From an uncultured Chlorobiaceae bacterium (GTDB lineage Bacteria; Bacteroidota; Chlorobiia; Chlorobiales; Chlorobiaceae), in assembly GCA_903822595.1 (NCBI GenBank), contig CAIJPS010000007.1, positions 1 through 53,780 of the forward strand: DNA of 53,780 nt. Reading direction: 5' to 3'. The position numbers were made by a program, and so were the translations under genes. Below, in pieces: positions 1-9,717 of the stretch (positions are counted from its first letter, which is position 1; every line of letters starts with the position of its first letter). Under the pieces are notes generated by a model. That model made no database searches. It was given only the letters and a program-made list of their open reading frames with translations, and was not told where the DNA came from.

Positions 1-1553
1 ATGACATCTCCGCAGGGAGTGTCTTTAAGGGTATAGAACACATTATCCTCAAAATGGCCATAGCTCCAGGCGGCCAGCGCTCTGGCCGTCAATCCATCAC
101 TATCAAGACTGTCAATGCAGACAAAGTCCATATTGAGCCATTCCGCGATATGTCGGGCAAGTGCATTAAAAAAAGGCTCTTTTTGCTGGATATAGCTTGA
201 AGAAGAGAGAAATATCTGTATAGCTTCGATTTTTTTCCGTTCAGTGATGTCAATACCGATACCGATCAGGAATGGCTTGCCGTCCATGATTATTTGCCGG
301 CCTGTCATCAGGAACCAGCGAAATTCGGGGCCGCCATGAAGCAGTACTCTTCCTTCCACATCTTCTTCAAGGCCATACTTAAGTACGGAGATGATTTTTT
401 CCTGGACGAGTTCCCTGTCTTCCGGATGAATTGTGGAAATGGCCAGGACATGCCGCATTTCATTTTCAGGTTTTCCGACAATCTCATCCCGCTGGAAGTT
501 ATTCCACCCGGTATAATAACCTTCTGAGTTTACGATATAAAAAGTGCCGGGAATACTGTTGATAATGGTTTTACTGAAATGCTGCTCTTTTTGCCCGATC
601 TTCTGAGCCATTTTCAGTTCGGTTATATCAATAATGATTCCAACGTACCGGTTGACCAGGCCATCAGCATCTTTGAAGGGCGTACCTTTAGACATAACCC
701 AGCGCTGCTTGCCGGATATACTCCGCACACGCCACTCAACGGTAAACTCATGGCCACGTTCGACTGCGTTCAGGACAATTTGTTCTATCTGGTCTTTGTC
801 TTCATCCCACATTGATTGTTTCCATATCTCGTAAGATGCCTCGCAGGAAAGTGGTTCCAGACCAATCAGACGCCAGAGTTCATCCGACCATATGGTGCGG
901 TTGGTCATTAAATCCCACTCCCAGCTCCCGGAATGGGTTGCATCGATAATGAGTCGCTGGCGTTCATTCGTGACAAGCATGGCCTGAGCCATCTTTTTGT
1001 GCATGCTGATATCCGAGAGTATGGCCCGGCAGTTCGTTTCATTCTCATTGATGAGCGCTTCAATGCGCACGGTTTTCTGCCTGAGAGTATCCTTTTCAGA
1101 CGCGGAAAGTTTTACCTCGCAATAGTTTGGCTCTTTGTGGCTGAACACTCTCTCCATCAGTGCAGCGAACGTCATGCGGTCTGAGGGAACAATAAAGTTT
1201 TTCAACCGTTTTCCGCGCAACCGGGATCGTGAGACATCAAGAATTTTTGCAGCTGTCAGGTTTAACTCGACTATCTCGCCGTCCGGTGCAAGTGTCAGGT
1301 ATCCCAACGGAGCGAAGTCATAAAGATCGGTGTATTGTTCCAGACTTTTTCTTAGTTCTTCTCTCGACTCTTTCAGCTCTTGCTGCTGTATTTCAAGTTC
1401 GATCTGGTGAACCGCCAGCTCATGTATCAAACGAAGCATTTCCTCAGGTGAAGCGGAAACACTTACGTTTGTCAGTTGATTTTTTTGAAGGCTCTGTTCA
1501 GCTCGGGAGCGCAATTCAGAAAAATCATCAGCAGGTGAATCGTTTTGAGACAT
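1..1553 (-). CDS. PAS/GAF multidomain sensor protein, N-terminal part (probable sensor histidine kinase, cut by window edge)
   Basis: The minus frame is open from an ATG at 1553 to the window edge, 517 codons without a stop. It starts MSQNDSPADD, followed by a stretch typical of PAS kinases (ELAVHQIELEIQQQELKE, then YTDLYDFAPLGYLTL). Three PAS/PAC units follow: one around codons 70-180, one with the WEWDLMTN and YVGIIIDITE motifs, and one ending GIGIDITERKKIE. A GAF-like segment begins near codon 455 and is cut at TPCGDV, a typical GAF sequence. No histidine kinase domain is visible because the gene is incomplete, so kinase is an inference from architecture. It starts 27 bases after the stop of the CheB/CheR fusion, so the two are probably cotranscribed and form one signalling unit. 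There is no signal peptide or membrane segment at the N-terminus, so the protein is probably cytoplasmic. Confidence 0.85.
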   Translation of the reverse strand, partial: MSQNDSPADDFSELRSRAEQSLQKNQLTNVSVSASPEEMLRLIHELAVHQIELEIQQQELKESREELRKSLEQYTDLYDFAPLGYLTLAPDGEIVELNLTAAKILDVSRSRLRGKRLKNFIVPSDRMTFAALMERVFSHKEPNYCEVKLSASEKDTLRQKTVRIEALINENETNCRAILSDISMHKKMAQAMLVTNERQRLIIDATHSGSWEWDLMTNRTIWSDELWRLIGLEPLSCEASYEIWKQSMWDEDKDQIEQIVLNAVERGHEFTVEWRVRSISGKQRWVMSKGTPFKDADGLVNRYVGIIIDITELKMAQKIGQKEQHFSKTIINSIPGTFYIVNSEGYYTGWNNFQRDEIVGKPENEMRHVLAISTIHPEDRELVQEKIISVLKYGLEEDVEGRVLLHGGPEFRWFLMTGRQIIMDGKPFLIGIGIDITERKKIEAIQIFLSSSSYIQQKEPFFNALARHIAEWLNMDFVCIDSLDSDGLTARALAAWSYGHFEDNVFYTLKDTPCGDV

Positions 1554-1580
1554 GAGCTGTTTTTTCGATTTCAAATTTTA

Positions 1581-4562
1581 TCAGGAATTCGGGTCATTTA
1601 TTTCAAAAAATGTTGTAAAGACTTGACTGTTTTTGTCCTCTCCATCTTGTAACCTGTTCGATGTCGTGACTTTAATCCATCGTGTTTTCTGATCCTGAGG
1701 ATGGACAATGCCGATAACTTCTCCGTTGACAGGCTTACCGGAGCGTAATGCGACGACTGCCGGGTGTTCTTCAGGAGGTAATTCGGTTCCGTCTGCCTTG
1801 ACAAGTTTCCATTGCAGCTCGGCAATATTTTTCCCCTGCATCTCTTTCATGGAAATTCCTGTAATCCGCTCTGCCTCTTGATTTGTCATTTTAATAAATC
1901 CGTCAGCCTGCTGAACCATAATACCAACGGGCATGGTGTCAATCAAAAACCGGAAATTTTTCTCAATTTCTCGCAGACTTTCCTCCAGTTTCTTGGCGAC
2001 AGTGATATCAGTAAAGGTAATTACCAGACCGTTAATGCGGTTTTCCTGTGTACGGTATGGCATGATCTTGACGGTAAACCAACGATTGTTACTTGCAGAA
2101 ACCTGTTTTTCACTGAAAACAAGAGTATGAAGAACCTCGCGGGCATCGTCAACCAGTGCAGGATAGTGCAGATCGGTAGCAATATCCGTTATCAGGCGTC
2201 CAACATCGCTTGCAATCACTTTAATGACGGATGATATACGGTTGGTGAAGCGTCGTATGTTGAGCTCATCATCAAGAAAAAGTGTTGCAATGTCCGTGCT
2301 GTTCAGCAGGTTTTTCATGTCATTGTGGACCTGTGAAAGGTCAGTCACTTTCGACAGCAGTTCATGGTTAACCGTCTGCAGCTCTTCGTTCAGTGACTGC
2401 ATCTCCTCTTTTGATGTGGTCAACTCTTCATTGGTACTCTGCATCTCCTCGTTGGCTGACTGCATCTCTTCATTCGTGCTTTTGAGTTCCTCCTCAGAGG
2501 TCTGCATCTCTTCACGTATGGTGCTAATCTCTACTTTTGCATTTTGGAGTTCTTCAGTAAGCGAAGCAAGCCTGCTGTCATGGACATTCGCAACGGGATC
2601 CTGACCAGAAGCTTCTGGTATATTCCTGGTAACGTCAGTAAAGACAATCATGACCATGTTTTTAGGGAAATCCGGTTTTTCTATCAGTCTGACTGTCAAG
2701 TCAACGATTTTTGTTCCTCCATTTGTTCCGACAACCACTTCCTTTTTGGAAATCTCGCCTTTCTCGCGGAGCACATTTCTGACCAGAATATTCAGCTCAT
2801 AGCAAATCCCTTCCCTTGCCATTGCGAATATATTGAGGTTGGCTTTTCCTGCTGCCGGTTCGAGGTAGGTGCCGGTACGACCGCTTATATAAAGAATGTC
2901 TCCGTTCTCATTGGTCAGTACTGCCGCGGGAGTATAATACTGGAGCAGGAGCTTGTCGCATATGGTATTCAGGTTGAGATCGGATGTCATCGGTTTGCTC
3001 TGTGTCGCCGGAATATTTGAAATATCGTGTAAAGAATGAGTAAAGGATTCAGGGAAATCAATATGCTCAGGCCTGTCTGCCTGATAAATATGACGGAAAA
3101 GACGGGCTTTGCTGTCAATTGTCTGGAAAAGTTGACTACAGAAGACGACCGTTTCAGCATTTCCAAGAAAGAGAATTCCGCCGGGATTAAGGCAGTAATG
3201 AAACAACGGGATCAGTTTTTTCTGCAGTTCCTGCTCCATGTAAATCAGCAGATTACGGCAAACGAGAATATCGACCTTGCTGAAGGGTGGATCCATAATA
3301 ACGTTATGGGGAGCAAAGACAATAGCCTCGCGAATCGCTCTTGTGATTCTGTAGCCCAGGTCATCTTTTTCAAAGTATTGACTGATACGGTTCGCAGAAA
3401 CATCAGAAGTAATATTGTGTGGATAGATTCCTGTTCGAGCCTTCTCAATGGAGTTTTTGTCGATGTCTGTTGCAAATATCTGGAGTTTGAAATTGCCGGA
3501 AGGTTTCATTTTTTTAACTACTTCTCTGAAGACAATAGCGAGAGAATAGGCTTCTTCGCCTGTTGAACAGCCTGTTACCCAAGCACGAATAACACTACCA
3601 GATGGACGGGATGCGAGAATGGATGGAATTCCTTCTTTTCTCAGAACTTCCCAAGCATCAGGATCCCGGAAAAAAGAGGTTACCCCTATCAGCAGCTCCT
3701 TGAACAGCAGCTCGATTTCTTGGGGATTCTCCTGCAAATAGTGGACATAGGTTGAGATTTTTTCAATTTCGTGGATACCCATTCGTCTTTCTATCCGGCG
3801 ATAAATCGTGTTTTTCTTGTAAAGTGAAAAATCATGCCCGGTATGAGTTCGCAACAGAATAATAATTTTTTTCAGCGAGCTCAGTGCCTGCTCCCGGATG
3901 GTTAATGTCGGGTTTAAAAAGATGGGGATATGTTTCACATAAGCAATGATTTTTGACGGAAGAATTTCTACTGGTACGATAACGTCCGCCAGTCCTTCAT
4001 CTATAGCGCTTCGAGGCATTCCGTCAAACTTTGCGGAAGAGGGTTCCTGTACAAAAACCCCGCCACCTTTTTCCTTGATAGCGCGCAGTCCAAGTGCTCC
4101 ATCGGAACCCATACCAGAGAGAATCACTCCGATGGAATGCTGCTTAAGGTCATCGGCCATTGAACGGAAAAAGAAATCAATAGGAAGCCTCAGGCCACGT
4201 GGTTTAACCATTTCAAGCAAAAACAATTTCCCGTGCAGTATCGACATGTTCTGGTTCGGAGGAATCAGATAGACATGGTCCGGCTCGATTTCAAGATTGT
4301 CACTGACCTCGCAGACGGGCATTGCGGTAACCCTCTGAAGCAATTCAACCATAATTCCCTTGTGCGTCGGGTCAAGGTGCTGTATGATAACAAAGGCCAT
4401 GCCGCAGGGATAAGGAACATGCTTCAGAAACAGTTCGAGTGCTTCAAGTCCACCGGCTGATGAGCCAATACCGATGACAGGAAAAGGACTTTTTCCTTCA
4501 GTCTGGAGTGTACGGTCTTCACCTTCTTTTATTTGATCACTGACAGTGATGCTCTTTTTCAT
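1581..4562 (-). CDS. CheB-CheR fusion with coiled coil and PAS domains
   Basis: A 993-residue fusion. Residues 28-205 are a CheB methylesterase domain with the apparent catalytic triad Ser35 (GSSAGG), His62 (QHLD) and Asp154 (GMGSDG). Residues 215-480 are a CheR methyltransferase with the AdoMet motif TGCSTGEEAYSLAI near 330-343 and CRNLLIYM near 435. Around 655-745 is a coiled coil built of near-perfect heptads (EEMQTSE, EELKSTN, EEMQSAN and so on). Two PAS domains follow, the second containing GIMVQQADGFIKMTNQEAERI. No CheB-type receiver domain precedes the esterase and no kinase follows. The next gene downstream, a PAS/GAF sensor, could supply the output. Such fusions are known in many bacteria and usually act outside classical chemotaxis. 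No receptor, CheA or flagellar gene is nearby. Domain identity is secure; the substrate is unknown. Confidence 0.95.
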   Translation of the reverse strand: MKKSITVSDQIKEGEDRTLQTEGKSPFPVIGIGSSAGGLEALELFLKHVPYPCGMAFVIIQHLDPTHKGIMVELLQRVTAMPVCEVSDNLEIEPDHVYLIPPNQNMSILHGKLFLLEMVKPRGLRLPIDFFFRSMADDLKQHSIGVILSGMGSDGALGLRAIKEKGGGVFVQEPSSAKFDGMPRSAIDEGLADVIVPVEILPSKIIAYVKHIPIFLNPTLTIREQALSSLKKIIILLRTHTGHDFSLYKKNTIYRRIERRMGIHEIEKISTYVHYLQENPQEIELLFKELLIGVTSFFRDPDAWEVLRKEGIPSILASRPSGSVIRAWVTGCSTGEEAYSLAIVFREVVKKMKPSGNFKLQIFATDIDKNSIEKARTGIYPHNITSDVSANRISQYFEKDDLGYRITRAIREAIVFAPHNVIMDPPFSKVDILVCRNLLIYMEQELQKKLIPLFHYCLNPGGILFLGNAETVVFCSQLFQTIDSKARLFRHIYQADRPEHIDFPESFTHSLHDISNIPATQSKPMTSDLNLNTICDKLLLQYYTPAAVLTNENGDILYISGRTGTYLEPAAGKANLNIFAMAREGICYELNILVRNVLREKGEISKKEVVVGTNGGTKIVDLTVRLIEKPDFPKNMVMIVFTDVTRNIPEASGQDPVANVHDSRLASLTEELQNAKVEISTIREEMQTSEEELKSTNEEMQSANEEMQSTNEELTTSKEEMQSLNEELQTVNHELLSKVTDLSQVHNDMKNLLNSTDIATLFLDDELNIRRFTNRISSVIKVIASDVGRLITDIATDLHYPALVDDAREVLHTLVFSEKQVSASNNRWFTVKIMPYRTQENRINGLVITFTDITVAKKLEESLREIEKNFRFLIDTMPVGIMVQQADGFIKMTNQEAERITGISMKEMQGKNIAELQWKLVKADGTELPPEEHPAVVALRSGKPVNGEVIGIVHPQDQKTRWIKVTTSNRLQDGEDKNSQVFTTFFEINDPNS

Positions 4563-4633
4563 GATACGGTTCTGTTTTGAAAACTTTTATCCGTAACCTG
4601 GAGCAAACATTCCGAAAACTCCCTCATTTCAGC

Positions 4634-4661
4634 TTTATGCCAAGCAAGTTTTATCAGTCAA
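4634..4661 (-). promoter_or_regulatory. possible promoter for the CheB-CheR/PAS operon
   Basis: Reading the minus strand, TTGACT (forward 4656-4661) is followed after 16 bases by CATAAA (forward 4634-4639), a plausible sigma-70-like pair about 70 bases upstream of the ATG at 4562. It lies in the 384-base divergent spacer 4563-4946, which otherwise holds no convincing gene. The short ORFs there overlap each other on opposite strands and resemble nothing. Weak evidence: two hexamers by eye. Confidence 0.22.
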
Positions 4662-4946
4662 TTTGCTTCTCTTAAAATGTAGTTAATTGCAGTTTAATTA
4701 TTTCACCAAAAACTTGTGCCGGAAGGTCTTGCAGATTTCCGGCTCACCTGTCATTCAAAATTTGGTGCGTCATAAACTGATAAAGCCGGAGAGCATGGTG
4801 AGCTGTGATTGTAACTTGCAGACTGTTGTGATTTTGGTTTCGTATCGTTCGGCCCCCTCTCTTTTTTTGTTGCATGTTCAACTTTGTGTCCGGTTTGTTA
4901 CTTTGCAAGACATAAAAAATTGTTTCTACAATCAACAGGCTCAATA

Positions 4947-7900
4947 ATGGCGAACCAGGCGACAATCGCTCCGCGTGAAATTCCTTTCAATTATACTTCC
5001 GCAGGCGACAGGCAGGCGATATCGTTCCTTCTTGGTCCGGATATTGTGCAGATGCTTGATGAGCTGCGCGATCTTCGGGTTACCGGAAGGTCAGCACGGC
5101 TTCTGATGGGCATTATCGGTGAAATTCTCATTCATCGCCGCAATCCCTATCTTTTTCAGGAGCTGGTGAACTCTTCGGCCCGCCGGCGTCGCCTTTTTGA
5201 GCGGGCGTTTACCGAGCTCGATACTATTGTCGATATGGCAAATGGTGAAACGAGGGTATCCTCCATTGTGGGGGCTGTTCGTGAACAGCTTGAGCGGTTT
5301 CGTTCAGCAGTTGAGCATACACCTGAACTTCGCCGCCGCCTGAAGCGAGAGCTTGGCGCGATTGTTGGTGTGAAAAACGTTCTTTTTGATCCGTTTTCCC
5401 TTGCAGCTCATGCAACGGATGCTACTGACTGGAGGCTGCATCTTCCTTCGGCAGTTGTAACGCCTGATCAGGAGTCGCAGGTTGCGCCGCTGGTTACGGC
5501 AATTGCGGCTCTTGGCCTCAATATTATTCCCCGTGGTGCCGGTACGGGACTGACCGGTGGGGCTGTGCCGTTGCGGTCGAGGTGTGTGATTATCAACATG
5601 GAAAAATTGAACCGTATCCGGGGTCTTTCGGTGCGTGATTTTCAACTGGAAAATGGTCAGATATCGCAGGCGTCAGTGATTGACGTTGAAGCGGGTGTTA
5701 TTACAGAGCATGCGATGGAGGTGGCCGATGAACATGGGCTTGTTTTTGCGACCGATCCAACCAGTGAGTGGGCTTGTACGGTAGGAGGAAATATTGCTGA
5801 AAATGCCGGCGGAAAGATGGCGGTACGCTGGGGCACCTGTATCGACAACCTGCTTGAGTGGCGGATGGCTATGCCTTCGGGAGAAAACTGGACGGTAAAG
5901 CGTGCTGATCACCGACTGCGTAAAATCATGCATGAGGATATGGTGACTTTTGAGGTGTGGAATGAGTCGGGCAAGAGGATTGATCGCATTGAACTTCTTG
6001 GCACCGATATTCGCAAAAAAGGGCTCTGGAAGGACATTACCAACAAGGCGCTTGGCGGAGTGCCCGGCCTTCAGAAGGAGGGGACTGACGGGGTGATTAC
6101 TTCAGCACATTTTGTGCTCTATCCGAAGTATCCGGAAAAAAGAACGCTTTGCCTTGAGTTTTTCGGGCCTGACATGGATGAGGCCAGCAGGGTGATTCTT
6201 GAGCTTTCGAAAATATTTCCGCTCCATTCTGAGAATCGTGAGGCGTTGCTTGCTCTCGAGCATTTTGATGATGAGTATATTCGTGCTATTGATTACAAGG
6301 TGAAGGCGCCTCGTGCCCAGACGCCAAAAGCGGTTTTGCTGATCGATATTGCAGGCAACAGTGCAGAGGAAGTGCAGAGTGGTGTGGAACGGGTGGAGCG
6401 ACTGCTTGAGCCCCATCCCAACACCTTGATGTTTCTGGCCAGGGATAATGCGGAGGCAGTACGCTTCTGGGCTGACCGTAAAAAGCTTGGTGCCATTGCA
6501 AGGCGAACGAATGCGTTCAAGCTCAACGAGGATATTGTTATTCCGCTTGAAGCACTCGCAGAGTTCTCGCGATTTATTGATAAACTCAATATTGAGGAGG
6601 AGCGTTATGCCCAGCGTCGTTTTGTGGAGCGTGCGCTCGATATTCTTGCAAACTCAAAAGTAAACGAGGATGGCGGCCAGTTTGCCTCCAAGATTCCTGC
6701 CGGGATTGAGCTTTGCCGACTGTTCAGTGGGAAGATTGATGCTGAGCCTGAGGAGTCGCTCCGTTCGCTTGCTGTTGTGCAGGAACTCAGCGGTGAGCTT
6801 GGAGAGCTGGTTCAGGGTTATCCCGATATGCAGGCTGCTTTTGATGGAGCTTATCAGCATGTGCGCGACCGCCGTATCGTCTTGGCCACACACATGCATG
6901 CGGGTGACGGCAATGTCCATGTCAACGTACCGGTGCTTTCCAATGACAGGCCCATGCTTGAGCGGGCAGACAAGGTAATCGACCATGTTATGGAAAAGGT
7001 GGTCTCTCTTGGTGGTGTTGTGTCGGGTGAGCATGGTATCGGCGTTACCAAGCTGAAATATCTTGATCCTGCTATCGTTGAAGAGCTTTCGAAGTACCGG
7101 CGCAGGGTTGATCCTAAAGGTATCATGAACCCCGGCAAGCTTGACGATTATAAGGTGCTCGACTACATTTTCACTCCCTCATTCAATTTGCTCGAACTTG
7201 AGGCGCATATTCTGAGGCGGGCCCAGATTGAGGAGCTTTCAAAAAAGGTTGATTACTGCATCCGGTGTGGGAAGTGCAAGACGGACTGTTGTGTCTATTA
7301 TCCTTCACGCGGGATGTTCTATCATCCACGAAACAAGAATCTTGCGATCGGGTCGCTGATTGAGGCGCTGCTTTTTGATGCCCAGCGAGAGCGAACTACC
7401 GACTTTGCTCTTCTAAAGTGGCTTGAAGAGGTGGCCGATCACTGCACCATTTGCCATAAATGTCTCAAGCCTTGCCCGGTCGATATTGATACCGGTGAAG
7501 TGTCGGTTCTGGAACGTGAGATCCTTTCGGAATGGGGCTTCAAGCACTCTTCACCGGTTACAGAATTGACCCTGCGTTATCTTGAAAGCCGTTCACCAGC
7601 TTTCAACGCGCTCTTCCGTCTTGCGGTACTTCGGGTCGGCGGGGCTGTTCAGCGAGCAGGCCACAAGTTCTCTTTGTCGTTGCAGCCGAAAAATAATCCT
7701 CCGGCCCTCTATCCACTTCAGTTGCTGCGCTCTGCGGTTCCGCCGGTTCCAGAGAGTACTCTGCGTGATTTTCTCCCGGAGTGTGCTCCTGATCAGGTGC
7801 TTGTTTTCGAGCCAACCGGAGAGGTTACCAGTAATGTTTTTTATTTTCCGGGCTGTGGTTCCGAGCGTATGAATTCCTCGATCTCGATGGCGGCGCTTCA

Positions 7901-8579
7901 TGTGCTGCTTGAGCTTGGATCGAGGGTAGTGCTTCCGCCTCCGTTTCTCTGCTGCGGCTTTCCGGCGCACGTTAATGCCAAGAGCGACGACTATTCGAGC
8001 ATGGTGCTGCGCAATACGGTGCTCTTCAGCCAGATCAGGGAGATGTTCTCCTACCTTGATTTTGATGCCTGCGTGGTGACCTGCGGCACCTGTATGGAGG
8101 GGCTTGATGCTCTTGAAACCAGCAGGATTTTCGGCGGCAAGATCATGGATATTTCAGCTTACGCACTTGCAAGAGGGTTGACGCTTGATGGAAAAGGGGA
8201 TTACCTCTACCATGCTCCGTGCCATGACTCTCTTTCAGGCAGAGCGCGTGAGACCCTTAACCGTCTCGGTGGGTTCGGTAGTGTGACCGTTGTGCCGCAT
8301 TGCTGTTCCGAGGCCGGTACGCTGGCACTGTCGCGGCCTGATATTACTGATTCCATGCTTCATCGAAAACGGGACGCAATTATGGAGCAGATGCATGGAA
8401 AAGAGAGGGCCATTATGCTGACCAACTGCCCTTCATGTATTCAGGGGCTTGGAAGAAATCTTGATCTTGGTATAGAGCCACAGCATATTGTTGTGGCTCT
8501 GGCAGAGAAACTGTCTGGCTCCGGATGGATGGAGCTCCTGAAGAATAAGGCGGCAAGGGGATCCGCGGTAAGCTTTTAA
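4947..8579 (+). CDS. large FAD-linked oxidoreductase with Fe-S and CCG domains (DUF3683 type, D-lactate/glycolate dehydrogenase-like)
   Basis: A 1210-residue protein from the ATG at 4947. An upstream TTG at 4884 is in frame but less likely, because the REIPFNYTSAGDRQAI segment, typical of the DUF3683 N-terminus, then sits near the start. Domain order: DUF3683 (1-90), FAD-binding type 4 with PRGAGTGLTGGAVP and GGNIAENAGG (about 165-300), FAD-oxidase C domain with HMHAGDGNVHVNV and GEHGIGVTKLKYL (about 640-720), and two Fe-S cluster motifs (CIRCGKCKTDC and CTICHKCLKPCPVDI). Two cysteine-rich CCG domains (FPGCGSE...CCGFPAH and HAPCHDS...CCSEAG) complete it, as in GlpC/LldE/HdrB. It likely oxidises a 2-hydroxy acid and passes electrons to a quinone or other carrier. 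The exact substrate cannot be read from sequence. It is tail-to-tail with the cytochrome operon, 3 bases apart. Confidence 0.92.
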   Translation: MANQATIAPREIPFNYTSAGDRQAISFLLGPDIVQMLDELRDLRVTGRSARLLMGIIGEILIHRRNPYLFQELVNSSARRRRLFERAFTELDTIVDMANGETRVSSIVGAVREQLERFRSAVEHTPELRRRLKRELGAIVGVKNVLFDPFSLAAHATDATDWRLHLPSAVVTPDQESQVAPLVTAIAALGLNIIPRGAGTGLTGGAVPLRSRCVIINMEKLNRIRGLSVRDFQLENGQISQASVIDVEAGVITEHAMEVADEHGLVFATDPTSEWACTVGGNIAENAGGKMAVRWGTCIDNLLEWRMAMPSGENWTVKRADHRLRKIMHEDMVTFEVWNESGKRIDRIELLGTDIRKKGLWKDITNKALGGVPGLQKEGTDGVITSAHFVLYPKYPEKRTLCLEFFGPDMDEASRVILELSKIFPLHSENREALLALEHFDDEYIRAIDYKVKAPRAQTPKAVLLIDIAGNSAEEVQSGVERVERLLEPHPNTLMFLARDNAEAVRFWADRKKLGAIARRTNAFKLNEDIVIPLEALAEFSRFIDKLNIEEERYAQRRFVERALDILANSKVNEDGGQFASKIPAGIELCRLFSGKIDAEPEESLRSLAVVQELSGELGELVQGYPDMQAAFDGAYQHVRDRRIVLATHMHAGDGNVHVNVPVLSNDRPMLERADKVIDHVMEKVVSLGGVVSGEHGIGVTKLKYLDPAIVEELSKYRRRVDPKGIMNPGKLDDYKVLDYIFTPSFNLLELEAHILRRAQIEELSKKVDYCIRCGKCKTDCCVYYPSRGMFYHPRNKNLAIGSLIEALLFDAQRERTTDFALLKWLEEVADHCTICHKCLKPCPVDIDTGEVSVLEREILSEWGFKHSSPVTELTLRYLESRSPAFNALFRLAVLRVGGAVQRAGHKFSLSLQPKNNPPALYPLQLLRSAVPPVPESTLRDFLPECAPDQVLVFEPTGEVTSNVFYFPGCGSERMNSSISMAALHVLLELGSRVVLPPPFLCCGFPAHVNAKSDDYSSMVLRNTVLFSQIREMFSYLDFDACVVTCGTCMEGLDALETSRIFGGKIMDISAYALARGLTLDGKGDYLYHAPCHDSLSGRARETLNRLGGFGSVTVVPHCCSEAGTLALSRPDITDSMLHRKRDAIMEQMHGKERAIMLTNCPSCIQGLGRNLDLGIEPQHIVVALAEKLSGSGWMELLKNKAARGSAVSF

Positions 8580-8582
8580 AAG

Positions 8583-9716
8583 CTAATCATCTCCTCTTTC
8601 GCCTTCACCGCTTCCGTTGCGGTGGCATCTGACGCAGTTCTGATAGTTGTATATACCCTCTTCACGATGTACGTCCGCCATATTTGATGGAGTATGTTCA
8701 TGACAGTTGTAGCAGGTATACTGTTTGTAATTTACCGGATTGGTATGACAAGTTTTGCAGCTTGCCTGGTGATCACGATCGAGCCTGAAATAACGGTTAT
8801 GGTTAAATGTTGCCGGTTTCCAGCGGTTTGTTCCATGGCAAGCTGCACAGTTCGCATCTGACTGGCGGTGCAGATTGTCATTAGGCCGGTCAGACTTGTG
8901 GCAGGTGATGCACTGTTTTGTGCCCGCGAATTTTTTGTGGTTGAATGTAGCCGGTTTCCATTTCGTTGTACTATGGCACACAGCGCAGTTTGCGGTCATT
9001 TCACGGTGTAGTTTGTCATTGGGCCGTTCCGCTTTATGGCAGTCGATGCACTGTTTACCGCCTGAGGCAGTAAGCTGTTTGTGATCGAATGCTGCTGGTT
9101 TCCATTTGTTTGTGTTATGGCATTCCGCGCAGGTTGCCGTTACCTCACGGTGCAGTTTGTCATTGGGCTGTTCCGCTTTGTGGCAGGTGATGCACTCTTT
9201 TTTGATTGAGTCAGCAAGTCGTTTGTGGTTGAATGTAGCCGGTTTCCATTTTTTTATAGTATGGCAATCAAAGCAATTTCCTTTTGCATTGCGATGCAGA
9301 GGGTCTGTTGGAGTTTGATTTTTATGACAGGCTGTGCAGTTTCTTTGAAGCGATGTGGTCAGCGATGTATGCTTGAAGGTTTTGATCGCTTTTGATGCGT
9401 CAACACCCTTGTGGTCGGTATGGCATTCGACACAGGAGTTGGCAGCAAGTCCTTTATGAAACAGAACCTTTGTGGAATCTTTTGGAAGAAATGCGCCTGC
9501 GACATTTTTGATGCCGATAGTTTCCTGTTTGTGACAGGTGATGCACTGTACTGATGTTACTCCGCGAAACGGAGTGTGGCAGCTCAGGCAATCTCTTTTC
9601 AGTGACTGATGTCCCTTCATGAGGGCTCCGGGGTCGAGCAGCACATCGGGAAATGTTACGGCAAGGGTCGCAAGAATGATTGCTGATACAAAAAACGCAT
9701 AGAGAGGTTTCATCAT
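8583..9716 (-). CDS. periplasmic or membrane-anchored 14-haem cytochrome c
   Basis: A 377-residue protein from the ATG at 9716, two bases after the stop of the upstream membrane protein; a start further upstream would overlap that gene. It begins MMKPLYAFFVSAIILATLAV, an uncleaved anchor or signal peptide. Fourteen CXXCH haem-binding motifs can be counted (CLSCH, CITCH, CVECH, CTACH, CFDCH, CITCH, CAECH, CIDCH, CAVCH, CITCH, CAACH, CKTCH, CYNCH, CVRCH). The middle holds units of roughly 45 residues, each with two CXXCH motifs separated by PNDKLHRE-like sequence and ending WKPATFNHK, which indicates internal duplication. The pairing with a b-type membrane protein suggests electron transfer between the quinone pool and periplasmic carriers. 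Direction and partner are unknown. Confidence 0.93.
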   Translation of the reverse strand: MMKPLYAFFVSAIILATLAVTFPDVLLDPGALMKGHQSLKRDCLSCHTPFRGVTSVQCITCHKQETIGIKNVAGAFLPKDSTKVLFHKGLAANSCVECHTDHKGVDASKAIKTFKHTSLTTSLQRNCTACHKNQTPTDPLHRNAKGNCFDCHTIKKWKPATFNHKRLADSIKKECITCHKAEQPNDKLHREVTATCAECHNTNKWKPAAFDHKQLTASGGKQCIDCHKAERPNDKLHREMTANCAVCHSTTKWKPATFNHKKFAGTKQCITCHKSDRPNDNLHRQSDANCAACHGTNRWKPATFNHNRYFRLDRDHQASCKTCHTNPVNYKQYTCYNCHEHTPSNMADVHREEGIYNYQNCVRCHRNGSGEGERGDD

Positions 9717-9717
9717 G

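Noticed and set aside
2224-2604. Plus-strand frame rich in Ser inside the CheB-CheR gene
   Set aside because: It is the antisense reading of the heptad coiled-coil repeats and not a separate gene.
4687-4965. Short opposing ORFs in the divergent spacer before the FAD oxidoreductase gene
   Set aside because: They overlap each other on opposite strands and resemble nothing; I treat the spacer as regulatory DNA.
8800-9300. Regularly spaced repeats suggesting a CRISPR array
   Set aside because: The repeats are in frame and encode recurring haem-binding units of the cytochrome c, so they are coding duplications.
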